DNA of 20,212 bases, from the NCBI GenBank assembly GCA_002420005.1, contig DIHE01000076.1:53032-73243 (forward strand). The letters are read 5' to 3'. Made by a program: the position numbers and the translations under genes. The DNA comes from Holophagales bacterium UBA5704. GTDB lineage: Bacteria > Acidobacteriota > Thermoanaerobaculia > Multivoradales > UBA5704. The stretch's first letter is position 1; each line of letters opens with the position of its first letter. A model generated the notes under the pieces. The model did not search any database and was not told where the DNA came from. It worked only from the letters and a program-made list of their open reading frames with translations. Shown piece by piece: positions 18,301-20,182 of the stretch.

Positions 18301-20182
18301 CTGGAGCGCCACGGCGGACGCAGAGACCGCCGGCCTCACCGTTCCCGCACGGCTCGCGCTCCAGGCGGCGGAGACCCCGGAGGCCCCCGCCGTGCGCTTC
18401 CGGGAGGAGACGCTCACCTTCCGGGAGCTGGCCGGGAAGGCGGAGCGGATCGCCGCCCACCTGGGCCTCCGGGGCGTGGGACCGGACGTGCCCGTGGCCC
18501 TCTTCCTGGAGCGTTCGACCGACCTCATCGCGGCCCTCTTCGGCATCCTCCGGGCCGGCGGCGCGTTCGTGCCGATCGACCCTGCGACACCGGCCCGGCG
18601 GATCGAGATGCTCCTGGAGGATTGCGGCGCACCGCTCGTGCTCACCCGCCGGAGCCTCCTCCCCCGCCTGCCCCCGGGCTGGGCGGCGCGGGCCCTCGAC
18701 GTCGACGCCGCCGGCTCCGCCGTCCCTCCCGCGGGACGGGCGCCCGCGGCACGGGTCCTCCCGGATCACCTCTGCTACGTGATCTACACCTCCGGCTCCA
18801 CCGGGCGGCCCAAGGGCGTCCTGGTGCGGCACGCCTCCGTGATCCAACTGGCCACGGCGCTCCGCGCCACCGTCTACGCCGGCCTTCCCGCCGGCCTGCG
18901 GGTGGCGATGAACGCACCGCTCAGCTTCGACGGCTCGATCAAGCAGGTGATCCAGATCCTTTCCGGCCACTGCCTGGAGGTACTGCCCGAGGAGGTGCGC
19001 CTGGACCCGGCGGCTCTTCCGGTCTACCTGGAGAACCACCGCGTGGACGTCCTCGACGCCACCCCCTCGCAGCTCCGGCTGTTCTTCGACGCCGGAGCGC
19101 CCTTGCGCACGGCAGCCCCCCTGACCCTGCTTCTCGGTGGCGAGCCGCTCGATGCGGCCACCTGGAGCCGCCTGGCCGCCGATCCCGCGACCCGCGGCTG
19201 GAACGTCTACGGACCCACCGAATGCACGGTGGATACGACCGTCGCCCGCATCGACGCCGGCCCGGTCACCCTCGGCCGGCCGATCCCCGGCGCCGCGGTG
19301 GCGATCCTCGACCAGGACCTACGGCCCGTGCCGGCCGGCGTCGTGGGCCAGCTCTGCGTGGCCGGTGGCGGGCTCGCCCGCGGCTACCTCGGCCGTCCGG
19401 ACCTGACCGCGGCGGCGTTTCTCCCGGATCCCTGCGCCGCCCGCCGCGGGGCGCCGGGCGCCCGGCTCTACGCCTCCGGTGACCTGGCACGCTGGCTTCC
19501 AGACGGCCGGATCGAGATCCGCGGCCGGGCCGACCGCCAGGTGAAGCTGCGCGGTGTCCGCATCGAGCCGGGGGAGATCGAGGCCGTGCTCGCCACCCAT
19601 CCGGACGTCCGGGAAACCGCGGTGGTCCTGGTGCAAGACCCGGAGCCCCGCCTCGCCGCGATCCTCGCCGGCCCCGGAGAGATCGACCGCGACGCGCTGC
19701 GCGCCTGGCTGCGCGACCGCCTGCCGGCCGCGATGGTTCCAGCCGCCTTCGTGGCCACCGCCGGCGCCCTCCCCCGCACCGCCAACGGCAAGCTCGACCA
19801 CCAGGCCCTCCTCGCGCTGGCGGCCCGCGAGACCACCCACGGCACAAGCTCCGCCGCTCCGCGCGATCCCCTGGAAGAGCGCCTGGCCGCGATCTGGCAG
19901 GAGCTTCTCCGCGTCGAGCAGGTGGGCGTGCACGACAACTTCTTCGAGCTGGGCGGCCACTCCCTCCTCGCCATCCGGCTCGGCGTCCGCATCCGGCACG
20001 AATTCGGCGTCGAGATCCCCCTCCCGGTCTTCTTCGACACCCCCGACCTGGAATCCCTGGCCAGGGAGGTTTTCCTGCGGATGATGCCCGACGCCGACGG
20101 CGAGACCGAGAGCCTCCTCGCCGAGCTCGATCAGATGAGCGAGGAGGAGCTGGAAGAGCTGCTGGGCGAGGAGAGCGCCTGA
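2..20182 (+). CDS. Giant multimodular non-ribosomal peptide synthetase, 5' end outside window (6 A domains, embedded N-methyltransferase, one E domain, no TE)
   Basis: The frame is open from the first complete codon (base 2) to TGA at 20180-20182, giving 6,726 visible codons. The first residues (EKLVEELRPER...SPLFQVL) are the back half of a C domain, so the start is upstream. The GTG at 62 lies inside that domain and is not a credible start. Domain order is C(partial)-A-PCP, C-A-PCP, C-A(MT)-PCP-E, C-A-PCP, C-A-PCP, C-A-PCP-tail. All complete C domains and the E domain keep HHxxxDG. All six A domains keep TSGSTGxPKG and the A10 lysine. All six carriers keep the phosphopantetheine serine (residues 658, 1660, 3124, 4544, 5599, 6654, counting from base 2). 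Known role of the family: ATP-dependent selection, thioester loading and condensation of amino acids in the cytoplasm. No terminal release domain is present, so a partner protein must follow. Repeat-derived linkers interrupt several A domains. The product is not identified. Confidence 0.98.
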   Translation, partial: EKLVEELRPEREAGRSPLFQVLVGLNGDPGASSLAGELLPLHTRTAKFELSWLWREEGGALAGTLEYATELFDAPTVLRLADQSERLLLGLAATPERRISELPLLSAAQWAQISREWNDTGELPATTLPALLALQVERTPDAVALVDGDARLSYRELDRRAGRLAEHLRSLGAAPETRVAVCRERSAELVVALLAVWKAGAAYVPLDPAWPRERLDWMLGDCGAVVVLGREGGKDHQVAKDNRDAPKPSQEGDLLSLESLPSLALDPRQLAYLIYTSGSTGHPKGVAIEQGSAAALALWARAAFSPREMAGVLAATSVCFDLSIFELFVPLTLGGTVILAENALALPGLPGAAAVTLVNTVPSAMDELVRADGLPASVLTVCLAGEALRRELVDRLPARLRVLNLYGPSEDTTYSTGAVMVPGDRRPPAIGRPLAGTQAWVLDPAGHQVPLGAAGEICLGGAGLARGYFGRPDLTAESFVPDPRSGAPGARLYRTGDLARARADGSLEFLGRIDHQVKVRGFRIEPGEVEAALVQHPAVRAAVVAARETGTGDRRLVAWLAVDGEPPSPAALREWLLARLPEPYVPGLFEILDALPLTPSGKVDRRALAQRPLPGRHRTAGAAPHTPLEAALAGLWAETLGVERVGSDDDFFALGGHSLLAARLVARLRRAFAVELPLRAVFEAPTVAQLARRIETAHRAVAEPPLVPLPRSGDAPLSFAQERLWFLDRLEGGAALHMAAGVRLSGDLDIAALAGALRAVAVRHEVLRTRFVEVDGRVVATPAGRGGEMPVVDLTGQARDAERVRDAVVFAPFDLATGPCWRTVLLRLGPRSHELVLCFHHIVTDGWSVGLFTREVAALYGGEVLPAPPLQVADFALWQRALVQGERMAGELAFWRTALAGELPAEPLAPDHPQRTSRRRAATVERTVPPAVTDALRSLGRGAGASLYMILVAALGVLLGRHGGRREAVLGSPVAGRTRPETEGVIGCFLNTLALRVFLEGGEGFRDALGRARDVVLDALAHQDVPFEQVLEVVRPERSAARTPLFQVLLNLLNFPRVAARLPGLTLELVPGPDTPPRFDLTVYAEETDDALRLRLVWDADRFEPARREEIADQLGGLLEQIAADPERPVDALSLVTPRAAGLLPDPAAPLTAAWHGSLYGRFAWQAEHRPDAVAVTDPEGSWTYGELLRDSLRLARVLRARGVRPGEVVAIEAHRSAALVRAVLGVLASGAAWVILDRDDPEARREVILEVARPKLRWSTAAWVDRTDPTDPSDPLPHAPEPEAPAYVAFTSGSTGRPKGIVGSQRPLSHFMAWHVRTFGLGEADRFSLLSGLAHDPLLRDLFTPLWLGATLAIPSPDLLDGLGGWLAREAVTTVHWTPALAQLVTEPLPALRRAFFGGDALRRSDVARLRTLAPDVTCVNFYGATETPQAMGWHVVDPEAEDDGRPLPLGRGIDGVQLLVRTAAGALAGIGEVGEIFIRTPYLALGYLDDPALTRERFLPDHLYRTGDLGAFRLDGQVRSLGRADRQIKIRGYRVEPAEIEAALLRLDGVRAAYVLLAEDRLAAYVVPASLSPAGLRQALRAVLPPYLIPADLVPLDALPLTPNGKVDRAALPAPERESDHRAPRTPIETLLAEIWAGVLGVERIGADDDFFALGGHSLLATQVVSRVRDACGVDLPLRALFEASTLAALAGRIEDTRRGGTAAPAPIRPLQRNGDLPLSFAQQRLWFLDQMEPGNPNLHLTTALRLTGPLHTVALAAALQEVVRRHETLRTTFGVRDGRPWQVIAPELAIALPVVDLGGLAEDARGREERRVIREVSAPPFVLERGPLVRAALLDLAPGERTLVLTLHHIVSDGWSTGVLCDELTVLYEALRTGRPSPLAPLAVQYVDFAAWQRNRLQGAVLAEQLAAWRATLGTSGFPVLELPTDRPRPAVPSFRGARRPVRIGRALTRRLRDLGRSQGATLFMVLLAAFQTLLHRISGQDELLVGSPVANRTRVEVERLIGMFFNLLAFRADLRDAPPFTDLLARVREAALTAYLHQDLPFEKLLEELQPERQLSRTPLFQATLVLQNAPRTAIELPGLTLTPLEIEGRSANFDLNLQLTETAEGIAGWLEFRTDLFDAPTIDRLAAHLLHLLAAAAADPGESVARLPLLAPAERFQLLTEWNDTAAPFPADATLHGLFLAQAARTPDAPAVLAADRTLTYRELDDESARLAAHLRARGVRPGTPVAVALPRTADLIPALLGILRAGGFYVPLEPTWPEARVRSILDTLHIEHVLRAPVRLPPPSEEREWGTGGEGFAYAIFTSGSTGVPKGVLLRHRPVVNLIHWVNRTFGVGPGDRLLFVTSPAFDLSVYDVFGILAAGGAVRVASEAEIRDPEALARLLGREPITFWDSAPALLAQVVPFLPAAGGDRRHLRLAFLSGDWIPLPLPGALKEAFPRLRVIALGGATEAAIWSNAFPVEELAPHWVSIPYGRPIANARYHVLDAALEPCPLGVPGDLYIGGACLLAGYAGDPALSATKILPDPHTGEPGARLYRTGDRARFRPDGTIEFLGRLDHQVKVRGYRIELGEIEAALLAHPAVREAVAVARADDGPRGDKRLVAYVVQDETYTGDEEAGDAQVERWQSVYDEVYSRGAGEAEHRTDPSDPTDPSDPTLNLAGWISSYTGEPLPAAEMRAWVEATVERIVTRAAGGSLGRVLEIGCGTGLLLFRLAPHCRSYHGTDLSAVALEGIRRQLPARGLAHVTLDRRAADDWSGLPPGGFDTVILNSVTQHFPGAAYLRRVVEGAVGAVAPGGSVFIGDVRNLPHLRAFHASVQLAQAPAGWTRPQLDRRVRLRTVQEEELVVDPRFFTALAAELPGIARVEIQLKRGRDRNEMSRFRFDALLHVGAAGPAAACPWVDAGPETSALPGLRKLLAGHPEGLGLRGLPDARLREAATILAWLEGEEGPGTAGELRSLLEREETGLEPEDLWELGRELGYDVEIRAGDSIGLFDAFFLPSSPSPGGGWEGDGRGGTFTNNPLQGLLARKLVPRLRAWLAERLPEPMLPSALVLLDALPLTANGKVDRAALPAPDGARPEQEETLVAPQSSAEQRLAAIWCEVLGLEQVGVHDNFFSLGGDSILSIQVIARAQQAGLHLTPRQLFQHQTIAELALLATDATAPTEEQGPVTGPVPLTPIQRWFFEQELADPHHWNLAVLLELRTPVAPAHLDRAVAALLEHHDALRLRFHREPSGWTQHNEPPGGPVPCTAFDLSALPAARQTAALEAAAGALQQSLDLAAGPLQRFALFHLGPAEPDRLLATVHHLVIDGVSWRILLEDLQTALRQLAGGEAVRLPPKTNSYRRWSETLSGAVRSAPAAEEAGFRRALPLPGDGLSGENLEATAHTVQITLEADETQALLREAPQAFQTRIDDVLLTALARAFRRWTGQPTLLLDLEGHGRDGLPDLDLSRTVGWFTTIHPVLLETGGGAPEDDLRAIKEQLRQRPAATVLPPPQVIFNNLGQFDALAGEGSLILPARESFGATRSPRAARRHLLEIYATLLAGRLVLDVEGSTNIHRTTTLERLAGWFVEELRELIRRCRTAHADSDLEEVYQLTPLQQGMLFHHLRTPEADVYVVQFCLTLTGPLHPQALAAAWDRVLALHPVLRTSFHWEKLQTPTQVVHRQVRMPIETRDVRGQALDLAAFLAADRRRGFDVTQAPLLRLSVLRTGAEEHLLIWTHHHLLLDGWSVALVVGQVLSLYEALARGESREIERSRPFREYVAWLRRQDLAATERFWRQELAGFTAPTPLGARAAFPEQTGTGDRTVRLSPAASAALQALARAEQLTVNTLAQGAWALLLSRHGGTEDVLFGVTVSGRPAALPGVETMVGLFINTLPLRAAIAPDGPAVPWLRRLQEHQATLRQHEHSPLFEVQRWSEVPAGTPLFHSLFVFENFPTAAERRAGPGSVEIREMHLVEASNYPLTLAVTPGAALALRCIWDRARFDEAEIRRLQEHLRTLLESLAAHPHEPLGALEMMPAAERHQLLVEWNDTGGDLPAVAGLHLAFAEHAARTPDAPALTWGERTLTYAGLDRAADAEAERLRADGVGPGSIVPLSSARTPELIVGMLAILKTGAAYLPIDPSWPQERVGFVRGDGEAPGERAYVLYTSGSTGRPKGVEVPHAAVLRLVRQGPGGPIDFTPGQVWLQLAPAAFDASTLEIWGALANGAHLVLAGAEPTLEEIAATIRRQGVTSLWLTAGLFHQMVERGLDDLSSLRQLLAGGDVLSAPHVDAALRQLPGLRLLNGYGPTENTVFTSCHRAEAPLGSSLPIGRPIPGTRIVLLDAQLRPVPHGAPGRLLTGGSGLARGYLRRPDLTAERFLPDPFAPLWGTPGARLYDTGDLARRRPDGALEFLGRRDAQVKIRGHRVEPGEVEAVLREHPEVADAVVLARPDPAGGLRLVAWVVSRVVSRRAGADLRAYLEERLPAPLIPSLFVALDALPLTANGKVDRRALTVPDAAADPGLSAGPRSPTEEVLAEIWGEVLGLDRVGIDEGFFDRGGHSLGALQVVSRVRKTFGVELPLRDLFEAPTITALARRIEERRRSAQDAGEPPLAPLPPGTDAPLSFAQQRLWFLDRFEPGRPTYNIPLALRLTGDLDPAALEGALAALAARHEALCTTFPEPAGEPVQRIGAAVAEPLRCHDLRGLPEPRREAEARRLAREEALAPFDLARGPLLRTRLLRLAVDEHLLLLTVHHIVSDGWSMGLLVRDLTALYAGRRADLPALPVPYTGFAAWQRTRLQGEREERLLAGWRERLAGLPALLDLPLDRPRPPVRSDRGAAVLFELPPDLSQQIRRLGRRHGATLHMTWLAALAALLRRYGCGADLPVGTTVAGRDRRELEDLVGFFVNTLVLRVDASGDPAGSELLKRARETALDAYARQELPFEKLVAALRPERDLSHTPLFQVLLAVLNAPAPALNLPGLTVAPLRQPPATSRFDLALTVLDTEPCLTGDLTFASDLFDAPTARRMLEHLSLLLGALVETPTLRLSELPVVTAAEQAQILDAWGISAPAPPGGLTVDELFARQAAATPEAPAVRYRDEVLTYRELALRAGHLAAHLRQCGAGPDVPVALCLERSVDLLVAVFGILGAGAAFVPLDPDAPAARRALVLEDCAAPLVVTRTSLLPGLPTAWHDRAVLLDTKGGGSPSPGWRGGDGRGGQGVRSLPANLCYILYTSGSTGRPKGVLIEHAAVAHFAQALHQAIHASLPAGLRVALNAPLAFDASMQQVVQLLAGHCVDILPGEVRLDPDALPGYLAAHRIDILDGTPSQLRLFLAGGAGLPVDTFLVGGEALDRGLWDTLAADPRTTFWNVYGPTECTVEMMACRVEPGLPSLGRPLAGSSVYVLDPDLHPVPAGVIGQIHIAGPGLARGYLGRPDQTAAAFRPHPFAARSHEPGARLYATGDLGRWLADGRLEIHGRIDGQVKIRGLRIEPGEIEAVLASHPEIQEAVVRAVADEGRDLRLVAWLVPRPPAGLAAWLADRLPAPMIPAAWVALDAVPLTPQGKVDHRALPPPAAGPEPAATAPRTPAEQALAAIWAEVLGRERIGVEDDFFALGGHSLLAVQVVSRVRRTLGVDLPLRTLFEAPTVASLAERIAALQPAGLDGAEPPLVPRNHGGAAPLSFAQQRLWFLDRLEPGRPAYNIPVALRFRGNLDVRALTSALAALVARHESLRTTFPIVARDPVQHLGPTTGAGDLRRIDLHALPEATREAELHRIAEEEALAPFDLAHGPLLRARLLRLAGDEHVLLLTMHHIVSDGWSMGVLVRDVLAFYRGAPPPEPALQYADYAVWEQEWLQGGRLASQVAWWRARLTGAPPLLDLPLDRPRPPVRTTRGAAVPFELPAPLSARIRALGLAHGTTLHMTWLAALAQLLRRYGCGTDLPVGTTVAHRERRELEDLIGFFVNTLVLRVDAAGDPTTAELLGRCRETALAAYAHQDLPFEKLVAELRPARDLSVTPLFQVLFAVQNAPAPPIELPGLTVGPLRRPVGTARFDLSLTVFDTAPHLTGHLTFATDLFDTPTAQRILAHLETLLAAMVAEPGRRLSGLPVLTAPETAQILDAWSATADAETAGLTVPARLALQAAETPEAPAVRFREETLTFRELAGKAERIAAHLGLRGVGPDVPVALFLERSTDLIAALFGILRAGGAFVPIDPATPARRIEMLLEDCGAPLVLTRRSLLPRLPPGWAARALDVDAAGSAVPPAGRAPAARVLPDHLCYVIYTSGSTGRPKGVLVRHASVIQLATALRATVYAGLPAGLRVAMNAPLSFDGSIKQVIQILSGHCLEVLPEEVRLDPAALPVYLENHRVDVLDATPSQLRLFFDAGAPLRTAAPLTLLLGGEPLDAATWSRLAADPATRGWNVYGPTECTVDTTVARIDAGPVTLGRPIPGAAVAILDQDLRPVPAGVVGQLCVAGGGLARGYLGRPDLTAAAFLPDPCAARRGAPGARLYASGDLARWLPDGRIEIRGRADRQVKLRGVRIEPGEIEAVLATHPDVRETAVVLVQDPEPRLAAILAGPGEIDRDALRAWLRDRLPAAMVPAAFVATAGALPRTANGKLDHQALLALAARETTHGTSSAAPRDPLEERLAAIWQELLRVEQVGVHDNFFELGGHSLLAIRLGVRIRHEFGVEIPLPVFFDTPDLESLAREVFLRMMPDADGETESLLAELDQMSEEELEELLGEESA
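383..1831 (+). other. A1: adenylation domain, Ala-like code
   Basis: Core motifs seen are LSYRELD (A1/A2 region), YVPLDP, LIYTSGSTGHPKG (A3), FDLSIFE (A4, Asp at 962-964), NLYGPSED (A5), LYRTGDLAR (A7), the hinge GRIDHQVKVRG (A8) and PSGKVDR (A10). The by-eye code is D-L-F-N-C-A-L-T-Y-K. It differs at one position from DLFNNALTYK, the code I recall for the Ala domain of microcystin synthetase McyA. Ala is therefore the best guess, with moderate confidence. The linker before A3 is built from a repeat (see 701-800), yet its length, 73 residues from YVPLDP to TSGSTG, is normal for this protein. Confidence 0.93.
701..800 (+). repeat. Family-1 in-frame palindromic repeat (AAGGAC / GTCCTT units)
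   Basis: Two AAGGAC units (701-706, 719-724) are followed by three GTCCTT units (766-771, 775-780, 784-789). The 12-nt arm at 717-728 (CCAAGGACAACA) is the exact reverse complement of 762-773. An inner CCCCC (735-739) faces GGGGG (754-758). Bases 775-792 recur exactly at 20194-20211, after the stop codon. The element is translated as a low-complexity stretch (SLESLPSLALD) in the A1 linker. It looks like an extragenic palindromic repeat captured by the gene. Confidence 0.8.
1868..2090 (+). other. PCP1: peptidyl carrier protein
   Basis: The stretch reads AALAGLWAETLGVERVG, then DDDFFALGGHSLLAARL, then LPLRAVFEAPTVAQLA, the usual thiolation fold. The phosphopantetheine attachment Ser is the codon at 1973-1975 (GGHS). 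Confidence 0.95.
2117..3415 (+). other. C2: condensation domain, L-donor (LCL) type
   Basis: It begins with PLSFAQERLWFLDRLE (C1 motif) and RHEVLRTRF (C2). The catalytic HHIVTDG is at 2519-2539 (residue 840 onward). GCFLNTLALR, HQDVPFEQVLE and ARTPLFQVLLN follow. The opening SFAQ/RLWFLD form is typical of C domains that accept an L-configured upstream residue, which fits the absence of an E domain in module 1. Confidence 0.94.
3467..4855 (+). other. A2: adenylation domain with an atypical pocket, substrate unassigned
   Basis: Motifs seen are WTYGELL, VAFTSGSTGRPKG (A3), GLAHDPLLRD at A4 (Asp at 4010-4012), NFYGATETPQAM at A5, LYRTGDLG (A7), GRADRQIKIRG (A8) and PNGKVDR (A10). A4 reads HDPLLRD rather than the FDxS of its neighbours, and A5 has GATE for GPTE. 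The by-eye code is D-P-R-H-F-G-F-Q-A-K. From memory it loosely resembles codes starting DPRH reported for some Ala-type domains, such as the myxalamid synthetase, but the match is too weak to assign. All residues needed for ATP binding appear intact. Confidence 0.9.
3797..3827 (+). repeat. Family-2 in-frame palindromic repeat, copy 1 (encodes TDPTDPSDP)
   Basis: A perfect 13-bp inverted repeat has its left arm GATCGGACGGATC at 3797-3809, a 5-nt loop, and its right arm at 3815-3827. The 24 bases 3806-3829 recur exactly at 7952-7975. It lies in the A2 linker just before TSGSTG and is read in the same frame as copy 2. The palindromic core has no stop codon in any of the six frames, which would help it survive inside a gene. 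Confidence 0.88.
4883..5095 (+). other. PCP2: peptidyl carrier protein
   Basis: The stretch reads TLLAEIWAGVLGVERIGADDDFF, split here as TLLAEIWAGVLG and ADDDFF, followed by LGGHSLLATQVVSRV and LPLRALFEASTLAALA. The active Ser codon is 4979-4981. Confidence 0.95.
5126..6490 (+). other. C3: condensation domain, L-donor (LCL) type
   Basis: It starts PLSFAQQRLWFLDQME and has RHETLRTTF. HHIVSDG is at 5552-5572 (residue 1851 onward). MFFNLLAFR, HQDLPFEKLLEEL and SRTPLFQATLVLQN follow. There is no sign of a heterocyclization (Cy) domain, which would carry DxxxxD instead of HHxxxDG. A3, although Cys-like, should therefore form an ordinary amide and not a thiazoline. Confidence 0.94.
6858..6890 (+). 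repeat. Family-3 in-frame repeat, divergent copy 1
   Basis: An imperfect inverted repeat pairs TTCCCCCTCCC (6858-6868) with GGGAGTGGGGAA (6879-6890). It sits in the A3 linker before TSGSTG and encodes PPPSEEREWGTGG. It resembles the CCCTCCC...GGGAG hairpins at 9012 and 15561, but it is shorter and read in a different frame, so family membership is tentative. Confidence 0.6.
7935..7975 (+). repeat. Family-2 in-frame palindromic repeat, copy 2 (encodes RTDPSDPTDPSDP)
   Basis: Bases 7935-7954 are a perfect 20-bp palindrome (ATCGGACGGATCCGTCCGAT). Bases 7952-7975 are identical to 3806-3829. The copy lies between A8 of A3 and the start of the methyltransferase, and it is read in the same frame as copy 1. 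It is longer than copy 1 by one TDP/SDP unit, as expected of repeat expansion. Confidence 0.88.
7976..8675 (+). other. Embedded SAM-dependent N-methyltransferase (MT) domain
   Basis: The insert sits between A8 and A9 of A3, the usual site for NRPS N-methyltransferases. It opens with NLAGWISSYTGEPLP and EMRAWVEATVERI. The SAM-binding motif VLEIGCGTG is at 8105-8131 (residue 2702 onward). YHGTDLS, VILNSVTQHFPG, FIGDVRNLPHLRAFHASV and LKRGRDRNEMSRFRFDALL follow, all typical of this family. It should methylate the alpha-amine of the residue loaded by module 3 before condensation. The post-MT linker (about 8676-9060, with PEDLWELGRELGYDVEI) is also usual for A-MT-A architectures. Confidence 0.95.
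9012..9054 (+). repeat. Family-3 in-frame palindromic repeat, copy 2 (encodes SPSPGGGWEGDGRGG)
   Basis: The perfect 11-bp arms are CCCCCTCTCCC (9012-9022) and GGGAGAGGGGG (9044-9054), with a 21-nt loop. Both arms are identical to those at 15561-15571 and 15590-15600. It lies after the MT and before A9/A10 of A3. It is read in the same frame as the 15561 copy (SPSPG...GDGRGG). This CCCTCTCCC/GGGAGAGGG hairpin type is a common extragenic repeat form in GC-rich bacteria. Confidence 0.85.
9269..9490 (+). other. PCP3: peptidyl carrier protein of the E-linked type
   Basis: The stretch reads RLAAIWCEVLGLEQVGVHD, then NFFSLGGDSILSIQVIARA and LTPRQLFQHQTIAELA. The active Ser codon is 9371-9373. It has GGDS rather than the GGHS of the other five carriers, the usual signature of a carrier that works with an epimerization domain. 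Bases 9326-9355 are identical to 19916-19945 in PCP6. Confidence 0.95.
9524..10765 (+). other. E: epimerization domain with missing E6 motif
   Basis: Motifs seen are PIQRWFFEQ (E1), HHLVIDGVSW (E2, HHLVIDG at 9920-9940), DDVLLTALARAF (E3), EGHGRDG (E4, EGHGR at 10319-10333) and RTVGWFTTIHPVLLE (E5). The E6 consensus PxxGxGYG, with the LRYL-like strand after it, is absent: KEQLRQRP runs almost directly into PPPQVIFNNLGQFD. E7 is FNNLGQFD (10502-10525), where the family normally has FNYLGQ. The catalytic His and Glu are kept. Known role: racemizes the alpha carbon of the PCP3-bound residue to allow D selection by the next C domain. Activity may be reduced. Confidence 0.93.
10784..12080 (+). other. 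C4: condensation domain, D-donor (DCL) type
   Basis: It opens YQLTPLQQGMLFHHL, the typical start of DCL domains, which follow an E domain and accept a D-configured donor. HHLLLDG is at 11171-11191 (residue 3724 onward, context WTHHHLLLDGWS). FGVTVSGRP, GLFINTLPLR and TPLFHSLFVFENFP follow. Its type matches the E domain directly upstream. This is evidence that the module was built for, and may still pass on, a D residue. Confidence 0.94.
12131..13498 (+). other. A4: adenylation domain, Val-like code, shortened linker
   Basis: Motifs are LTYAGLD, YLPIDPSWP, VLYTSGSTGRPKG (A3), FDASTLEIW (A4, Asp at 12590-12592), NGYGPTENT (A5), LYDTGDLAR (A7), GRRDAQVKIRG (A8) and ANGKVDR (A10). The by-eye code D-A-L-W-L-G-G-V-F-K is close to the Val codes DALWLGGTFK and DAFWLGGTFK. 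The segment from YLPIDP to TSGSTG is 31 residues, against 74 in A6, so about 43 residues are missing at the site where four other A domains carry repeats. A7 has YDTGD where YRTGD is usual. Confidence 0.93.
13335..13358 (+). repeat. 12-bp perfect tandem duplication
   Basis: GGGTCGTGTCGC occurs twice head to tail (13335-13346 and 13347-13358), so the protein reads VVSRVVSR in the linker between A8 and A9 of A4. The duplication is in frame and probably arose by replication slippage. Confidence 0.85.
13535..13750 (+). other. PCP4: peptidyl carrier protein with variant core
   Basis: The stretch reads EEVLAEIWGEVLGLDRVG, then FFDRGGHSLGALQVVSRV and LPLRDLFEAPTITALA. The active Ser codon is 13631-13633. 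The core DRGGHSLGAL differs from the LGGHSLLA form of the other GGHS carriers by Arg before GGHS and Gly two residues after the Ser. The serine itself is kept. Confidence 0.94.
13781..15130 (+). other. C5: condensation domain, L-donor (LCL) type
   Basis: It starts PLSFAQQRLWFLDRFEPG. HHIVSDG is at 14207-14227 (residue 4736 onward). LPVGTTVAGRDRRELEDL, GFFVNTLVLR and RQELPFEKLVAALRPERD follow. It is very similar to C6, including the shared RRYGCG and LDLPLDRPRPPVR segments. The two HHIVSDG motifs are exactly 3,168 nt apart. Confidence 0.95.
15170..16665 (+). other. A5: adenylation domain, Gln-like code
   Basis: Motifs are LTYRELAL, FVPLDPDAP, ILYTSGSTGRPKG (A3), FDASMQQV (A4, Asp at 15788-15790), NVYGPTECTVE (A5), LYATGDLGR (A7), GRIDGQVKIRG (A8) and PQGKVDH (A10). 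The by-eye code D-A-Q-D-L-G-V-V-E-K differs from the known Gln code DAQDLGVVDK at one position. Gln is a fairly confident call. The linker before A3 holds a family-3 repeat and is the longest of the six (81 residues from FVPLDP to TSGSTG). Confidence 0.93.
15561..15600 (+). repeat. Family-3 in-frame palindromic repeat, copy 3 (encodes SPSPGWRGGDGRGG)
   Basis: The arms CCCCCTCTCCC (15561-15571) and GGGAGAGGGGG (15590-15600) are perfect, with an 18-nt loop, and identical to those at 9012-9054. The following CCAGGGGGTGAGG (15601-15613) is a typical trailing part of this extragenic repeat type. It lies in the A5 linker just before TSGSTG. The sister domain A6 has no such element at the matching place, so it was gained in A5 or lost from A6 after duplication. 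Confidence 0.87.
16697..16910 (+). other. PCP5: peptidyl carrier protein
   Basis: The stretch reads QALAAIWAEVLGRERIGVE, then DDFFALGGHSLLAVQVV and LPLRTLFEAPTVASLA. The active Ser codon is 16796-16798. Confidence 0.95.
16949..18290 (+). other. C6: condensation domain, L-donor (LCL) type
   Basis: It starts PLSFAQQRLWFLDRLEPG. HHIVSDG is at 17375-17395 (residue 5792 onward). LPVGTTVAHRERRELEDL, GFFVNTLVLR and HQDLPFEKLVAELRPARD follow. It is a near copy of C5. Confidence 0.95.
18338..19815 (+). other. A6: adenylation domain, Glu-like code
   Basis: Motifs are LTFRELAG, FVPIDPATP, VIYTSGSTGRPKG (A3), FDGSIKQV (A4, Asp at 18929-18931), NVYGPTECTVD (A5), LYASGDLAR (A7), GRADRQVKLRG (A8) and ANGKLDH (A10). 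The by-eye code D-G-K-D-L-G-V-V-D-K differs at one position from DAKDLGVVDK, the Glu code of the surfactin type. Lys at position 239, where A5 has Gln, fits an acid side chain. A7 has SGD where TGD is usual. The pre-A3 linker (74 residues) holds no repeat and serves as the reference length. Confidence 0.93.
19862..20080 (+). other. PCP6: terminal peptidyl carrier protein
   Basis: The stretch reads RLAAIWQELLRVEQVGVHD, then NFFELGGHSLLAIRLGV and IPLPVFFDTPDLESLA. The active Ser codon is 19961-19963. It shares a 30-nt identical block with PCP3 (19916-19945) and is less like PCP5 than C6 and A6 are like C5 and A5. Confidence 0.95.
20084..20179 (+). other. Acidic C-terminal tail, probable docking segment
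   Basis: After PCP6 come about 30 residues rich in Glu, Asp and Leu (ESLLAELDQMSEEELEELL), predicted helical by composition, and then the stop. There is no thioesterase, reductase or terminal C domain. Similar acidic Leu/Glu tails close many carrier-terminated NRPS proteins and mediate hand-over to the next subunit. The docking role here is inferred. Confidence 0.65.

Larger units (their letters stand above)
13781..20080 (+). repeat. Tandem near-duplicate C-A-PCP modules 5 and 6
   Basis: Module 5 (about 13781-16910) and module 6 (about 16949-20080) match along their whole length. Equivalent C motifs are 3,168 nt apart. The carrier serines of modules 4, 5 and 6 are spaced exactly 1,055 residues each. 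Long shared blocks include LPVGTTVA, ELEDL, GFFVNTLVLRVDA, TPSQLRLF, NVYGPTECTV and ARGYLGRPD. The A domains select related substrates (Gln-like and Glu-like). A module duplication followed by divergence explains this best. Confidence 0.8.
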
